Origin: a bacterium
GTDB taxonomy: Bacteria > Patescibacteriota > Minisyncoccia > Phycocordibacterales > UBA5272
Reading direction: 5' to 3'
NCBI GenBank assembly: GCA_023267535.1
Contig: JAHFNC010000002.1
Coordinates: 183,426-227,566, forward strand
DNA length: 44,141 nt
Below, piece by piece: positions 8,225 to 15,510 of this stretch. The notes under the pieces are model-generated. The model saw only the letters and a list, made by a program, of their open reading frames with translations. It did no database searches and was not told the DNA's origin. A program made the position numbers and the translations under genes. The stretch's first letter is position 1. Each line of letters starts with the position of its first letter.

Positions 8225-8944
8225 TTATTGAGCGCTTGTACGGAATGTATTATTAGGACCAATAACGCTTACGTTACCACCAAGATCTGTTGCTACGATA
8301 GTGTAGTAATAAGTTGTATTTGGTTGTAGTCCTGATATGTATGATGATTGAGATGAACGTGCTATTCCATCATAACTTCCGATTTGACCGCTTGTTACAG
8401 CAAAACCATTTGAATTGATATCTCCTTCATTCATTTGTAGTGGAGATGTACTGTAATATAGACGTCCGTAAGCGGCTCCATTTGTAGTCATCCAATTAAA
8501 TGTTGCTGTTGTTGATGTAATCTGTGGGAAATATTGCATAAAAATAGCTGGACCTGATGTATTTGCGACACCAGAATTATTGTTGATTAGACCGTTTATT
8601 TTAGCCATTGTCATTGGTCCAACACGTCCATATCCAGTTGTAGAAGGACTTCCTGAACTTACAATGTCATATTTTACTTGAAATTTTTCTACTGCCTCTT
8701 CTGTAAGAGCGCCATAGTAGCCAGTAATTAATCCTCTTGGATAAAGATCTGGAGAAGCAGCTAAGAACTCCTGAAGACTGGTAACATCGCCACCTGTTTT
8801 ACCAAAATAAAGTTGAGAATTAATTTGATTAAATGCATATGCGTGTGAACTAAATCCAAAAGCAGCAAGAGCGCCTAAGACAGTAAGCATACCGACACGA
8901 GTACCGATAGAACGAGAACTTTGTATAAGTTTAAATGTTTTCAT
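8225..8944 (-). CDS. Secreted peptidoglycan-binding protein with fibronectin type III domain
   Basis: The 239-aa protein has a signal peptide (residues 1 to about 37, ending SSHAYA). A PG_binding_1-like domain follows (about 45-115: GDVTSLQEFLA, GYYGALTEEAVEKFQ, GYGRVGPMTMAKI), and an FnIII-like domain forms the C-terminus (about 128-236: ATFNWMTTNG, YISGLQPNTTYYYTIVATD). The likely role is a cell-wall-bound surface or binding protein; no catalytic domain is visible. It has its own terminator at 8113. It lies upstream of, and in the same direction as, the LPNTG protein. Confidence 0.85.
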   Translation of the reverse strand: MKTFKLIQSSRSIGTRVGMLTVLGALAAFGFSSHAYAFNQINSQLYFGKTGGDVTSLQEFLAASPDLYPRGLITGYYGALTEEAVEKFQVKYDIVSSGSPSTTGYGRVGPMTMAKINGLINNNSGVANTSGPAIFMQYFPQITSTTATFNWMTTNGAAYGRLYYSTSPLQMNEGDINSNGFAVTSGQIGSYDGIARSSQSSYISGLQPNTTYYYTIVATDLGGNVSVIGPNNTFRTSAQ

Positions 8945-9094
8945 ATTAATATTATTAAGATTGTTAAAAGAAACTAAAGTGGACTCAAATAGGAATGTCT
9001 ACCACTATGATTAGACAGATTTTCTTGTTGCAATAATTTGTGATTTAGTATTTTTTCTATTTTTTCGTTATCAACGGTTATCAAAATTATGGAA

Positions 9095-10045
9095 TTATTG
9101 TTGTGGCACAAACACTGGAACAACTGAAGAAGTAGGGACCTTCATAATAGATGCGGGCGTTCCGACATTTTCATGAAGCTCTATAAGATAATCCTTCGCT
9201 TGTTCAGAATCAATATTTAATGACACAGCGTGTTGATTATTATCTTTATTACTATTTGTATTATCTTCTTGAGAAGACGATATATTCGCAACAGCTTTTT
9301 TAGTAGCTATAATTGTTGGAATAACGTCTGTTAATACTTTGTATTCAAGATAATTAATTGTGCGTGGGTCAGAAGTATTATCTGGTAGCTTATCTGTCAC
9401 TAGAGAGGAGGAAAGAATTTTGCTATCAACAGACATATCTTTAAGGACTGCGACATGTACCGCTATTCTTGTCTGAAAGAACACTCCAACTTTTTCCACA
9501 GCACTATAATCCGCCTTATCTCCAAGTTCTGCAATATATGTTTCAAGTTTACGAACATGGGTATCAAAAGCTTCACCCGTTTGATTAGCGATGACTGGAT
9601 TAAGTTTTCCATTTAACGCCAACTTTTCCGCTTCTTCAATTCGTTTTGTTGCAAGAGTGGCTTCGAGAAGAGCTTTTTTTTGTGGAGTAAGTGCCATGGC
9701 GACTTGTATTTTTTCATTCACGTCTGTTTTAACAGCGTAAAAAAAGTCTCCAGGTAATGCTCCTTGTGCAAAAGCTGATATGCCACCAGATACAATTAAC
9801 AACGAACTTACTACAGCAAAAGCATATTTCTTCTTTTTAAAAAAAACATTCTGATAACTGACAATTGGTTGCAACACCCTACTATAGAGACGTGAAGGAA
9901 TTAATTTTCTGACAGGGGCCTCAATTATAGGCTGAGAAGATTCAAAAGTTCGCGTCAAAACACCGCCCCAAGCTATTTCTTTTTCTTCCGGCGTCATACT
10001 GATTTCTTTGTATTGTGTGAATAATGAAATTATATTTTTTTTCAT
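9095..10045 (-). CDS. DUF5667 membrane protein, putative anti-sigma factor
   Basis: The 316-aa protein has a cytoplasmic N-terminal segment with TPEEKEIAW, one membrane helix (about 74-94), then the DUF5667 signature LPGDFFYAVK (97-106) and a helical external domain of the KRIEEAEKLALNGKLNP type. DUF5667 proteins often follow sigma-70 family genes and are thought to act as anti-sigma factors. Here the ATG overlaps the stop of the sigma gene (ATGA), which supports translational coupling. A paralogue in the same arrangement lies at 40058. Confidence 0.85.
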   Translation of the reverse strand: MKKNIISLFTQYKEISMTPEEKEIAWGGVLTRTFESSQPIIEAPVRKLIPSRLYSRVLQPIVSYQNVFFKKKKYAFAVVSSLLIVSGGISAFAQGALPGDFFYAVKTDVNEKIQVAMALTPQKKALLEATLATKRIEEAEKLALNGKLNPVIANQTGEAFDTHVRKLETYIAELGDKADYSAVEKVGVFFQTRIAVHVAVLKDMSVDSKILSSSLVTDKLPDNTSDPRTINYLEYKVLTDVIPTIIATKKAVANISSSQEDNTNSNKDNNQHAVSLNIDSEQAKDYLIELHENVGTPASIMKVPTSSVVPVFVPQQ

Positions 10046-10536
10046 AATAAAATAAGTTTCCTCAACTTACTCAAACCTCTGTATATTCTAACTGATATAA
10101 CATTTTCTGATTCGCTGAGAATCTGCGCTATATCCTTTATTGATAAATCATTAACGTAGCGCATAATAATTATTGAGCTATAGTTGTCAGGAAGTTGTCT
10201 GACACATTCCATAACACGCTCAATATCAAGAGAGCTATATAAAGACTCTTCAATTTCTAAATGTGGTTCTACTCCTTTATCTATAAGTTCGTCTAAAGAA
10301 TATATTTTTCTTTTACGATATTCGTCAATAACTATATGACGAGCGGTAGTATACAAAAACGTCTTCATATTCTCAATTTCATTTCCTGAGATAATATACT
10401 GCCAAGTGCGAGCAAATGTCTCCTGAACAAAATCAAGGGCTTTCTCTCTATCTGAAATTTTGAAAAAACAATATCTAAATATGGCATCTGAATACTCGTT
10501 ATAAGCTTCAGTGAGTATTTGTTTATGTTTTTCCAT
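10042..10536 (-). CDS. RNA polymerase sigma factor, sigma-70/ECF family
   Basis: The 164-aa protein has sigma region 2 (FRYCFFKISDREKALDFVQETFARTW) and region 4 (LPDNYSSIIIMRYVNDLSIKDIAQILSESENVISVRIYRG). Regions 1 and 3 are absent, as in ECF sigmas. I use ATG 10536 (MEKHKQILTEAYNEY). The frame continues upstream to a GTG at 10590, but the added residues do not fit the family and overlap a likely extended -10 (TG-G-TATTAT, minus strand, hexamer 10586-10581). It is translationally coupled to the DUF5667 gene. Confidence 0.88.
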   Translation of the reverse strand: MEKHKQILTEAYNEYSDAIFRYCFFKISDREKALDFVQETFARTWQYIISGNEIENMKTFLYTTARHIVIDEYRKRKIYSLDELIDKGVEPHLEIEESLYSSLDIERVMECVRQLPDNYSSIIIMRYVNDLSIKDIAQILSESENVISVRIYRGLSKLRKLILL

Positions 10537-10680
10537 ATATAGAGACGCAAGAGGCTTGACTTTTCTTACATATTTTCCCCATAATACCACAAAAATACTA
10601 CAATATCAATATTTCCTTTTTTAGACTTACTTTAAATATTCTAAATATGGCAGTATTTAAAGGCAAATTTAGTGTATTTC

Positions 10681-10851
10681 TTGACAAACATATTATTTTG
10701 ATATATATTTGTACCAATAACTTATCTCATCGGTTTTCGTTAGTTCGCTCAAACGGGCATTATTTAAAAACCTCCGAGACATTCTGGTCACGATTTTATT
10801 ATAAAGTACTAGGGGTTATAGAGGAGCTTTTGCTTCTTTCTTAAATAAAAA
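10681..10851 (+). promoter_or_regulatory. Consensus sigma-70 promoter and ~136-nt leader of the DEAD-box helicase gene
   Basis: TTGACA (10681-10686), a 17-bp spacer, TATATT (10704-10709), with predicted start near 10716. The leader to the ATG at 10852 is unusually long for this genome, and no SD sits at the normal distance. Long structured leaders are common on cold-induced RNA helicase genes, so a regulatory role is plausible but not shown. Confidence 0.55.
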
Positions 10852-12075
10852 ATGAATAAAAAATATTATAATGAGGCAAAGCCTCGTAGTTCTTCTTCTC
10901 GTAGTAAACCAGCTAGTTCACGTGGTGGTTTCCGTACGCGTTCCTCTCCTCGTGGGAAGTCTCGTAGAGATGAAGACATCAATGTGTCAAAATTTATCAA
11001 CAAAGCTGTAGCTAATAAAGTTGAGGAAAAGTTCGTGCCAGTTCACGCTTTTGCTCAGTTTGCGATAGATGAAACTTTAAAGAAAGCAATTGAAGTTAAG
11101 GGTTATACAACTCCTACTCCAATTCAAGACGAAACTATTCCTCATGCACTAAAGGGTCGTGATATCTTAGGTATTGCAAACACCGGAACAGGTAAGACTG
11201 GTGCTTTTCTAATTCCTTTAATTGAAAAAGTTATAAAGAATAGAAAAGAACAAGTTTTAATTATTGTTCCTACTCGTGAGCTTGCTATTCAAGTTGATCA
11301 AGAGTTAAAAGAATTTACAGCTGGAATGAAAATATATTCTGTTTGCGTAGTTGGTGGTATGAGTATTTCTAGACAAATTTCTGAACTTCGTTATGAATAC
11401 AATTTCGTAATTGGAACACCAGGAAGATTAAAGGATTTAATCGAGAGAAAGAAAATTTTCCTTTCTGAATTCTCAACTGTGGTTTTGGATGAAGCTGACA
11501 GGATGCTTGATATGGGATTTATCAATGATATGCGTTTCGTTATGGAAGGAATGCCAAGAGAAAGACAAACTCTTTTCTTTTCAGCAACACTTTCACCAAC
11601 TATTCAAAAATTGATTAGTGAATTCTTAAACAATCCAATTAGTATTTCTGTTAAGACTAGCTCGACTGCAAAAAATGTTGATCAAGATGTCGTCAGGTTA
11701 AGAAATGGAGAAAGTAAGATTGATGTTTTACACAATCTTTTAAAGCAAAAAGACTTTAACAAGGTTTTGGTTTTCGGAAGCACCAAACATGGTGTAGAAA
11801 AACTTTACAGCACTCTTAGTGAAAGGGGAATTAAGGTTGATTCAATTCACGGAAATAAAAATCACTCCGAAAGACAAAGAGCTTTGGGGAAATTTAAAGA
11901 TAATATTACTCAAGTGTTAGTGGCAACAGATGTCGCTGCTCGCGGTATTGATATCTCTGACGTTAGTCATGTTATCAACTATGACTTACCAAAGACTTAT
12001 GATGACTATGTTCACCGTATTGGTCGTACTGGCCGTGCTGGTAAATATGGAAAGGCTTTAACTTTCGTTGATTAA
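10852..12075 (+). CDS. DEAD-box ATP-dependent RNA helicase (RhlE/CshA-like)
   Basis: Unwinds RNA duplexes in ribosome assembly, RNA decay or cold adaptation. The 407-aa protein has the Q motif (TTPTPIQDETIP), motif I ANTGTGKT, Ia PTRELAIQ, Ib GTPGRLKD, II VLDEADRML, III FSATL, then IV-VI with VATDVAARGIDISDVSHVINYD and HRIGRTGRAG. The N-terminus (about residues 8-40) is an Arg/Ser/Gly-rich low-complexity tail. Such tails are usually C-terminal in this family and help RNA binding, so the N-terminal placement is worth noting. The protein stops soon after motif VI. Confidence 0.93.
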   Translation: MNKKYYNEAKPRSSSSRSKPASSRGGFRTRSSPRGKSRRDEDINVSKFINKAVANKVEEKFVPVHAFAQFAIDETLKKAIEVKGYTTPTPIQDETIPHALKGRDILGIANTGTGKTGAFLIPLIEKVIKNRKEQVLIIVPTRELAIQVDQELKEFTAGMKIYSVCVVGGMSISRQISELRYEYNFVIGTPGRLKDLIERKKIFLSEFSTVVLDEADRMLDMGFINDMRFVMEGMPRERQTLFFSATLSPTIQKLISEFLNNPISISVKTSSTAKNVDQDVVRLRNGESKIDVLHNLLKQKDFNKVLVFGSTKHGVEKLYSTLSERGIKVDSIHGNKNHSERQRALGKFKDNITQVLVATDVAARGIDISDVSHVINYDLPKTYDDYVHRIGRTGRAGKYGKALTFVD

Positions 12076-12084
12076 AAACAAAAG

Positions 12085-12119
12085 CAAAAAGCGATGAGCC
12101 TAAGGCTCATCGCTTTTTG
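12085..12119. terminator. Bidirectional terminator
   Basis: Perfect 16-bp arms (12085-12100 and 12104-12119) with loop TAA. The A-tract and T-tract lie within the stem, so it serves both the DEAD-box gene and the converging VOC gene. Confidence 0.9.
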
Positions 12120-12160
12120 TTTTATTGCCAAAGCATTTCTTAATTGTCCAAATAAATAAT

Positions 12161-12493
12161 TTAGGATTGTTGTCTTAGTCCAACGACATTGCCATCAACA
12201 TCTTTTACTTGAGCTATTAGTAAACCGTTCGCAACATCTCTAATATCCTTTACAATTTGAGCACCCACACTAGTCATTTCTTTAAGGCTAACTTTAATAT
12301 CTTTAACATCTATATAACTGATAGGCCCGACTGTTGAATTTGGGTCTAAGCCAACTTCTTGGTCTCCGACAATATAACCCACATAATACGGACTCTCAGC
12401 GTATGGTTCCACTCCTAAAAACTTACTATAAAACACTTTAGCTTTTTCTATATCCTTAACTGGATAAACAATTAGTTTAATTTTTTTAGTCAT
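12161..12493 (-). CDS. VOC/glyoxalase-like domain protein
   Basis: The 110-aa protein is one vicinal-oxygen-chelate module: VYPVKDIEKAKVFYSKFLGVEP at the start and VKDVDGNVVGLRQ at the end are typical of the glyoxalase/bleomycin-resistance/dioxygenase superfamily. A single module would dimerise to form the metal site. Substrate cannot be predicted. A TATAAT (hexamer 12507-12502, minus strand) lies 8 bp before the ATG, so the transcript would have a leader of about 2 nt. Confidence 0.82.
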   Translation of the reverse strand: MTKKIKLIVYPVKDIEKAKVFYSKFLGVEPYAESPYYVGYIVGDQEVGLDPNSTVGPISYIDVKDIKVSLKEMTSVGAQIVKDIRDVANGLLIAQVKDVDGNVVGLRQQS

Positions 12494-12501
12494 TGTGATT
12501 T

Positions 12502-12507
12502 ATTATA
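12502..12507 (-). promoter_or_regulatory. -10 box of the VOC gene
   Basis: TATAAT on the minus strand; predicted +1 is about 2 nt before the ATG at 12493. Confidence 0.5.
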
Positions 12508-12602
12508 AAGTTAATTAAATACCACAATAGTTGAGACGAATAAAAATTAATTTTCTTGCATATTTTATACTTCGTTTGGAATTCTCTTAGAATTAAGTTT
12601 TT

Positions 12603-12611
12603 TGCTATAAT
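12603..12611 (+). promoter_or_regulatory. Extended -10 promoter of tRNA-Gln
   Basis: TG-C-TATAAT with the hexamer at 12606-12611. Predicted +1 is near 12618, ten bases before the mature tRNA 5' end. Confidence 0.75.
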
Positions 12612-12627
12612 ACAATAACTTTAATAT

Positions 12628-12701
12628 TGGGGTGTCGTCTAATGGTAGGACAGCAGTTTCTGGAACTGTTAATCGAGGTTCGATCCCTTGCACCCCAGCC
12701 A
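12628..12701 (+). tRNA. tRNA-Gln (anticodon CTG)
   Basis: The cloverleaf folds fully: acceptor TGGGGTG/CACCCCA, anticodon stem GCAGT/ACTGT with loop TTCTGGA (anticodon CTG), T-arm CGAGG-TTCGATC-CCTTG, discriminator G and encoded CCA (12699-12701). Its own extended -10 promoter lies upstream. The 3' side is followed by an inverted, hairpin-interrupted copy of its 3' end and then a 16-nt direct copy (12859-12874). Confidence 0.93.
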
Positions 12702-12874
12702 AGAAAAAACAAAGTTTTTTCGCTGGGATGCAGAAAGACAACTGCTTGTCTTTCGTAAGGGATCGAAAGTCCGGAGTATGTTTTGCTAGCAAGCAAAACA
12801 ACGAGGAGCGGTCGGCGAGATTTGTGAGCGACGGCGAACAAATACTTGTCGAAGACACCCCTTGCACCCCAGCC
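12702..12874. repeat. tRNA-Gln-linked hairpin element (element G)
   Basis: On the minus strand it reads: GTATTTGT-loop-ACAAAT hairpin, CTCGCC and GCTCCTCGT words, GTTTTGCT/AGCAAAAC hairpin (12780-12799), TTCGATCCCTT, a 25-nt hairpin (12732-12756, arms GAAAGACAA/TTGTCTTTC, loop GCAG), then GCATCCCAGC. TTCGATCCCTT plus GCATCCCAGC is an inverted copy of the tRNA-Gln 3' end split by the hairpin. An 8-bp GAAAAAAC/GTTTTTTC hairpin (12703-12721) separates it from the tRNA and may be the tRNA terminator. The element ends with CCCTTGCACCCCAGCC, an exact direct repeat of 12685-12700. No credible protein gene lies here. Confidence 0.8.
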
Positions 12875-12876
12875 TT

Positions 12877-12905
12877 TTGACAACAAATAATTGCTATTGT
12901 AATAT
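12877..12905 (+). promoter_or_regulatory. Sigma-70 promoter for the 13035-14044 pair
   Basis: TTGACA (12877-12882), a 17-bp spacer, TAATAT (12900-12905). Predicted start is near 12912, giving a leader of about 123 nt that ends in a strong SD. Apart from the promoter and leader, I see nothing else in 12906-13034. Confidence 0.65.
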
Positions 12906-13034
12906 GAAAAATGGGAGTACCGATAGCTCTTCTTTGAACATAAGAATAATAACAATTCACAAGGACAATAAGGGCTTTTGTTAACCAGTAAGTGTTGATT
13001 CCATGTGCTTTTTCACCTAATCAAGGAGAGTATC

Positions 13035-13496
13035 ATGCTACTAGCACCCAATAGGTTGACTGCCCTTTTGTTGGCAACAACCATCTCGTTATATGCCTTT
13101 TCTGCCGTGGCAGGTTCAAGTTCGAAAAATACCACGACAACAAAGGTAGCGTCTGTGGCCACCGTAAACTCTGTAAGTTCCAAGGCGGCAACAACGTCCA
13201 GAGCCGGAGGTTCTTTTTACACCAGCAACACCAAAAATGTTGCGGTGAACGGCGACAGGAATCTCTATTCCGGCAAGGTTGGTGATGTTGTTCACGACCA
13301 CGCTGTAATAGATTCCAAAGGTATCCCGCAGTATATCCGTCAAAACGGTAAAGTGCTCGTCGAGGATACCAGAGTCGTTGGACGTGCCATAGTGAACGGA
13401 GCAGAAGTTGCCGTAAGAAAAGCTGCTCCTATTGTCAAGAATGGGGCAAAAACAGGCGCTGTTCTGGCCGAGGAAGTGCTCTATATGATGCTTTAA
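13035..13496 (+). CDS. Exported protein of unknown function
   Basis: The 153-aa protein has a signal peptide (LTALLLATTISLYAFSAVAG), then a Ser/Thr/Ala-rich stretch and a small domain (VHDHAVIDSKGIPQYIRQNG) that I do not recognise. ATG 13035 is chosen because AAGGAG at 13023-13028 lies six bases before it; an upstream in-frame codon at 13005 lacks an SD. The DNA is visibly richer in G+C than its neighbours. The next gene, a lipoprotein, follows after 17 bp with its own SD, so the two are probably a unit acquired together. Confidence 0.75.
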   Translation: MLLAPNRLTALLLATTISLYAFSAVAGSSSKNTTTTKVASVATVNSVSSKAATTSRAGGSFYTSNTKNVAVNGDRNLYSGKVGDVVHDHAVIDSKGIPQYIRQNGKVLVEDTRVVGRAIVNGAEVAVRKAAPIVKNGAKTGAVLAEEVLYMML

Positions 13497-13513
13497 TTCC
13501 TCGGAGGTGCCCA

Positions 13514-14044
13514 ATGAAACAAGCAACATTAATTTTCCTTTTGTGCTTGTCACTTGCTGGGTGTAGCACACTGCAAGGTGCAGGTGCACTAGGCTCCGTT
13601 GCTATGGGGGTAGTCGCAGTAATTAGCCACCTTGAAGGAAAAGAAGACAGAGAGAAAGCTTTGAAGGTTAGGGACTCTCAAATGGAAAGTCTTTGCGTCT
13701 CTCAGCTTCAGGGGTCGGTAGATAAGTGGCCGACAATCTGTCCTGCTAGTCTTTCAAAGATGGATGCTTGCAGTCGCATAGACTTTAAGTCACCGTTGTG
13801 TGACAGCTATTATAAGGCCTATGAGGCTAGATTCCAAAGCAAGCAAACACCCCCGCAAGAAATTGCCCGAAGCGCTCCAAAAAAGGCCGAGAAAAAGGTG
13901 GTGGCAAAAGCACCAACAGCGAAGAAACAGTTAGTTAAAGCTGTTGCGGAAAAGCCTAAAGCACCACAACTTATCAAGGCCGTCGCAAAGAAACAAAAGA
14001 AGTCAGAACCTAGAATCATTAAGGTCAAGCTGGTTTCTTCTTAG
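13514..14044 (+). CDS. Putative lipoprotein with Lys/Ala-rich tail
   Basis: The 176-aa protein has a lipobox (LSLAGC, acylated Cys at 17), a short glycine/alanine-rich segment that could insert in membrane (GALGSVAMGVVAVISHL), a central region with four further cysteines (SLCVSQ, TICPAS, DACSRI, PLCDSY) that could form two disulfides, and a repetitive Lys/Ala/Pro-rich C-terminus that suits a periplasm-type linker or wall contact. GGAGG at 13503-13507 fixes the start. The lipobox style and base composition are unlike most of the window. Function unknown. Confidence 0.75.
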   Translation: MKQATLIFLLCLSLAGCSTLQGAGALGSVAMGVVAVISHLEGKEDREKALKVRDSQMESLCVSQLQGSVDKWPTICPASLSKMDACSRIDFKSPLCDSYYKAYEARFQSKQTPPQEIARSAPKKAEKKVVAKAPTAKKQLVKAVAEKPKAPQLIKAVAKKQKKSEPRIIKVKLVSS

Positions 14045-14088
14045 AGTAATCTTACTCTAGAACCGTCTCGTTTGACGGTTCTTTTTTA
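14043..14088 (+). terminator. Tandem hairpins ending the 13035-14044 unit
   Basis: First AGAGTAA-TC-TTACTCT (14043-14058), then AGAACCGTC (14059-14067) paired with GACGGTTCT (14074-14082) and a T-run. The second is a classic intrinsic terminator. Confidence 0.9.
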
Positions 14089-14104
14089 TATAAATAACTT
14101 GTCT

Positions 14105-14809
14105 TTATTTCACCTCAACAGTTTTCAATTTAATTCCGTCTATATTAACAGATTTCTTTTCTATTATTTTTTCTTCTTTTGGCGCTGTCCCTTTTACTAA
14201 ATGAAGTAAATCCATAAAATAACTAGTTTTTTGTTTCCCGCGCAAAAATACCACTACCTGATTTTTTCCTTTTTCTTTAGCTTCATACATGGCTTGGTCT
14301 GCCTTTTCAATCATCTGATGAATGTTGTCTTCGTCATAATGCGAAACTATCCCCACGCTCATTGTTACTTTCTTCCTTTCGTTTCCTATGTGAACTTCGG
14401 TATCGGCACATCTGTTACAAATCTTTTCAGCTACCTTAACGGACGTATTTTTATCAGCGCCATATAGTGCTACTACAAATTCTTCTCCACCCCATCTAGC
14501 GAAAATATCATTTTTTCTTAATGACTCACCAAGTATTTTTGCGGTATGTTTCAAAACTTTATCACCCTCGTCATGCCCATAAGTGTCGTTTACTTTTTTA
14601 AAGTTATCAATATCAATAAAAATAATAGAAAAGGGGATTTGATATCTCTTCTCTTTTCTTTTTCCAAAAAAAGCATTGGTTTGGAAGACTCTTTCAGCTT
14701 CTTCTTTAAATCCTCTTCTATTTAATATTCCAGTTAATTCATCATAGTAAACGAGCTTCTGCAATCTTTTTATTTCCTTTTCTAGTTTTTTAATTTCTTC
14801 TTCTTCCAT
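14105..14809 (-). CDS. Diguanylate cyclase (GGDEF domain)
   Basis: Makes cyclic di-GMP from GTP. The 234-aa protein has a short charged coiled-coil N-terminus (residues 1-20), then a complete GGDEF domain: DELTGILNRRGF, FIDIDNFKKVND, active-site GGEEF (107-111) and the inhibitory I-site RKND (98-101), five residues upstream as in product-inhibited enzymes. A 50-residue tail after VVVFLRGK has no recognised fold. There is no sensor or membrane segment, so it is cytosolic. A TATAAT (minus, hexamer 14822-14817) would start transcription one base before the ATG. No EAL, HD-GYP or PilZ partner is in this window. Confidence 0.92.
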   Translation of the reverse strand: MEEEEIKKLEKEIKRLQKLVYYDELTGILNRRGFKEEAERVFQTNAFFGKRKEKRYQIPFSIIFIDIDNFKKVNDTYGHDEGDKVLKHTAKILGESLRKNDIFARWGGEEFVVALYGADKNTSVKVAEKICNRCADTEVHIGNERKKVTMSVGIVSHYDEDNIHQMIEKADQAMYEAKEKGKNQVVVFLRGKQKTSYFMDLLHLVKGTAPKEEKIIEKKSVNIDGIKLKTVEVK

Positions 14810-14816
14810 AGATTTA

Positions 14817-14846
14817 ATTATAGATTAGATTTTAGCATAGTATAAT
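14817..14846. promoter_or_regulatory. Divergent leaderless promoters
   Basis: Minus strand TATAAT (14822-14817) serves the diguanylate cyclase with +1 at 14810. Plus strand TATAAT (14841-14846) serves the 14853 gene with +1 exactly on its ATG. Both start sites fit within a 43-bp gap. Confidence 0.65.
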
Positions 14847-14852
14847 TAGAAT

Positions 14853-15476
14853 ATGAACAATTCATTTGGATTTTCTCAAAAAGAACTTACCATATTTAAA
14901 AAATTAAATACGCCAATTAAAATACAAGATTTTTTGGACTCAATTCCTTTTAATCACGAAAAGAAGGGTGAGACTTGTATGTCACCCAGAAAGGTTTTGC
15001 GTGAAAAAACAGCACATTGTATGGAGGGGGCGATGCTTGCTTACACAGCGCTAACTTTAAATAAAGAAGAAACTTATATTGTGAGTTTAAAAGTAAATGA
15101 TGACAGAGATTATGACCACATTGTCACTTTGTATAAAAGAAATGGATATTGGGGAGCGATTAGTAAAACCAATCACGCTGTCCTTTCTTTTCGTGATCCG
15201 ATTTATAAAACAATCAGAGAATTGGTTTTGTCATATTTTAATGAATATTTTTTAGTAAGTAACGGCAAGAAAACTTTAGTCGGTTATTCAGATAAAATAA
15301 ATCTTAAAAAATTTGGCACAAAATGGATGACTGAAGAAAAAGATTTGTTTGATATTTCAGGAAAAGTTTTCAAAATGAAACATAAGCCAATAGTTCCAAA
15401 AGATAATAGAAAATTTATTAGACCAGCCACCAAACTGGAATGCCAAGCCGCCAGTATTGAGAGGTGGAAGAAATAA
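14853..15476 (+). CDS. Transglutaminase-like cysteine protein
   Basis: The 207-aa protein carries EKTAHCMEGAMLAY (Cys56) and DYDHIVTLYKRNGYWGAISKTNHAV (His89), the Cys-His order and spacing of the transglutaminase-like/papain-fold superfamily; the third triad residue is not certain (Asn107 is a candidate). There is no signal peptide, so it acts in the cytosol if active. Family members include peptidases and amidases; the substrate cannot be told. The start is set by a TATAAT six bases before the ATG. Confidence 0.7.
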   Translation: MNNSFGFSQKELTIFKKLNTPIKIQDFLDSIPFNHEKKGETCMSPRKVLREKTAHCMEGAMLAYTALTLNKEETYIVSLKVNDDRDYDHIVTLYKRNGYWGAISKTNHAVLSFRDPIYKTIRELVLSYFNEYFLVSNGKKTLVGYSDKINLKKFGTKWMTEEKDLFDISGKVFKMKHKPIVPKDNRKFIRPATKLECQAASIERWKK

Positions 15477-15494
15477 TGTCATACAGAAATTTTT

Positions 15495-15503
15495 TGCTAT
15501 AAT
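15495..15503 (+). promoter_or_regulatory. Extended -10 promoter of the CYTH gene
   Basis: TG-C-TATAAT with hexamer 15498-15503; +1 falls at 15510, one base before the ATG at 15511. It begins a few bases after the stop region of the 14853 gene. Confidence 0.7.
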
Positions 15504-15510
15504 TCCAAAT

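Noticed and set aside
10647-10844. A 65-codon frame upstream of the DEAD-box gene
   Set aside because: It starts before the predicted transcription start (about 10716), has no ribosome-binding signal and no recognisable protein features.
12632-12880. Open frames on both strands across the tRNA-Gln flank
   Set aside because: They read through the tRNA gene and a series of hairpins; their length comes from the repeated tRNA-derived sequence, and none has a promoter or start signal.
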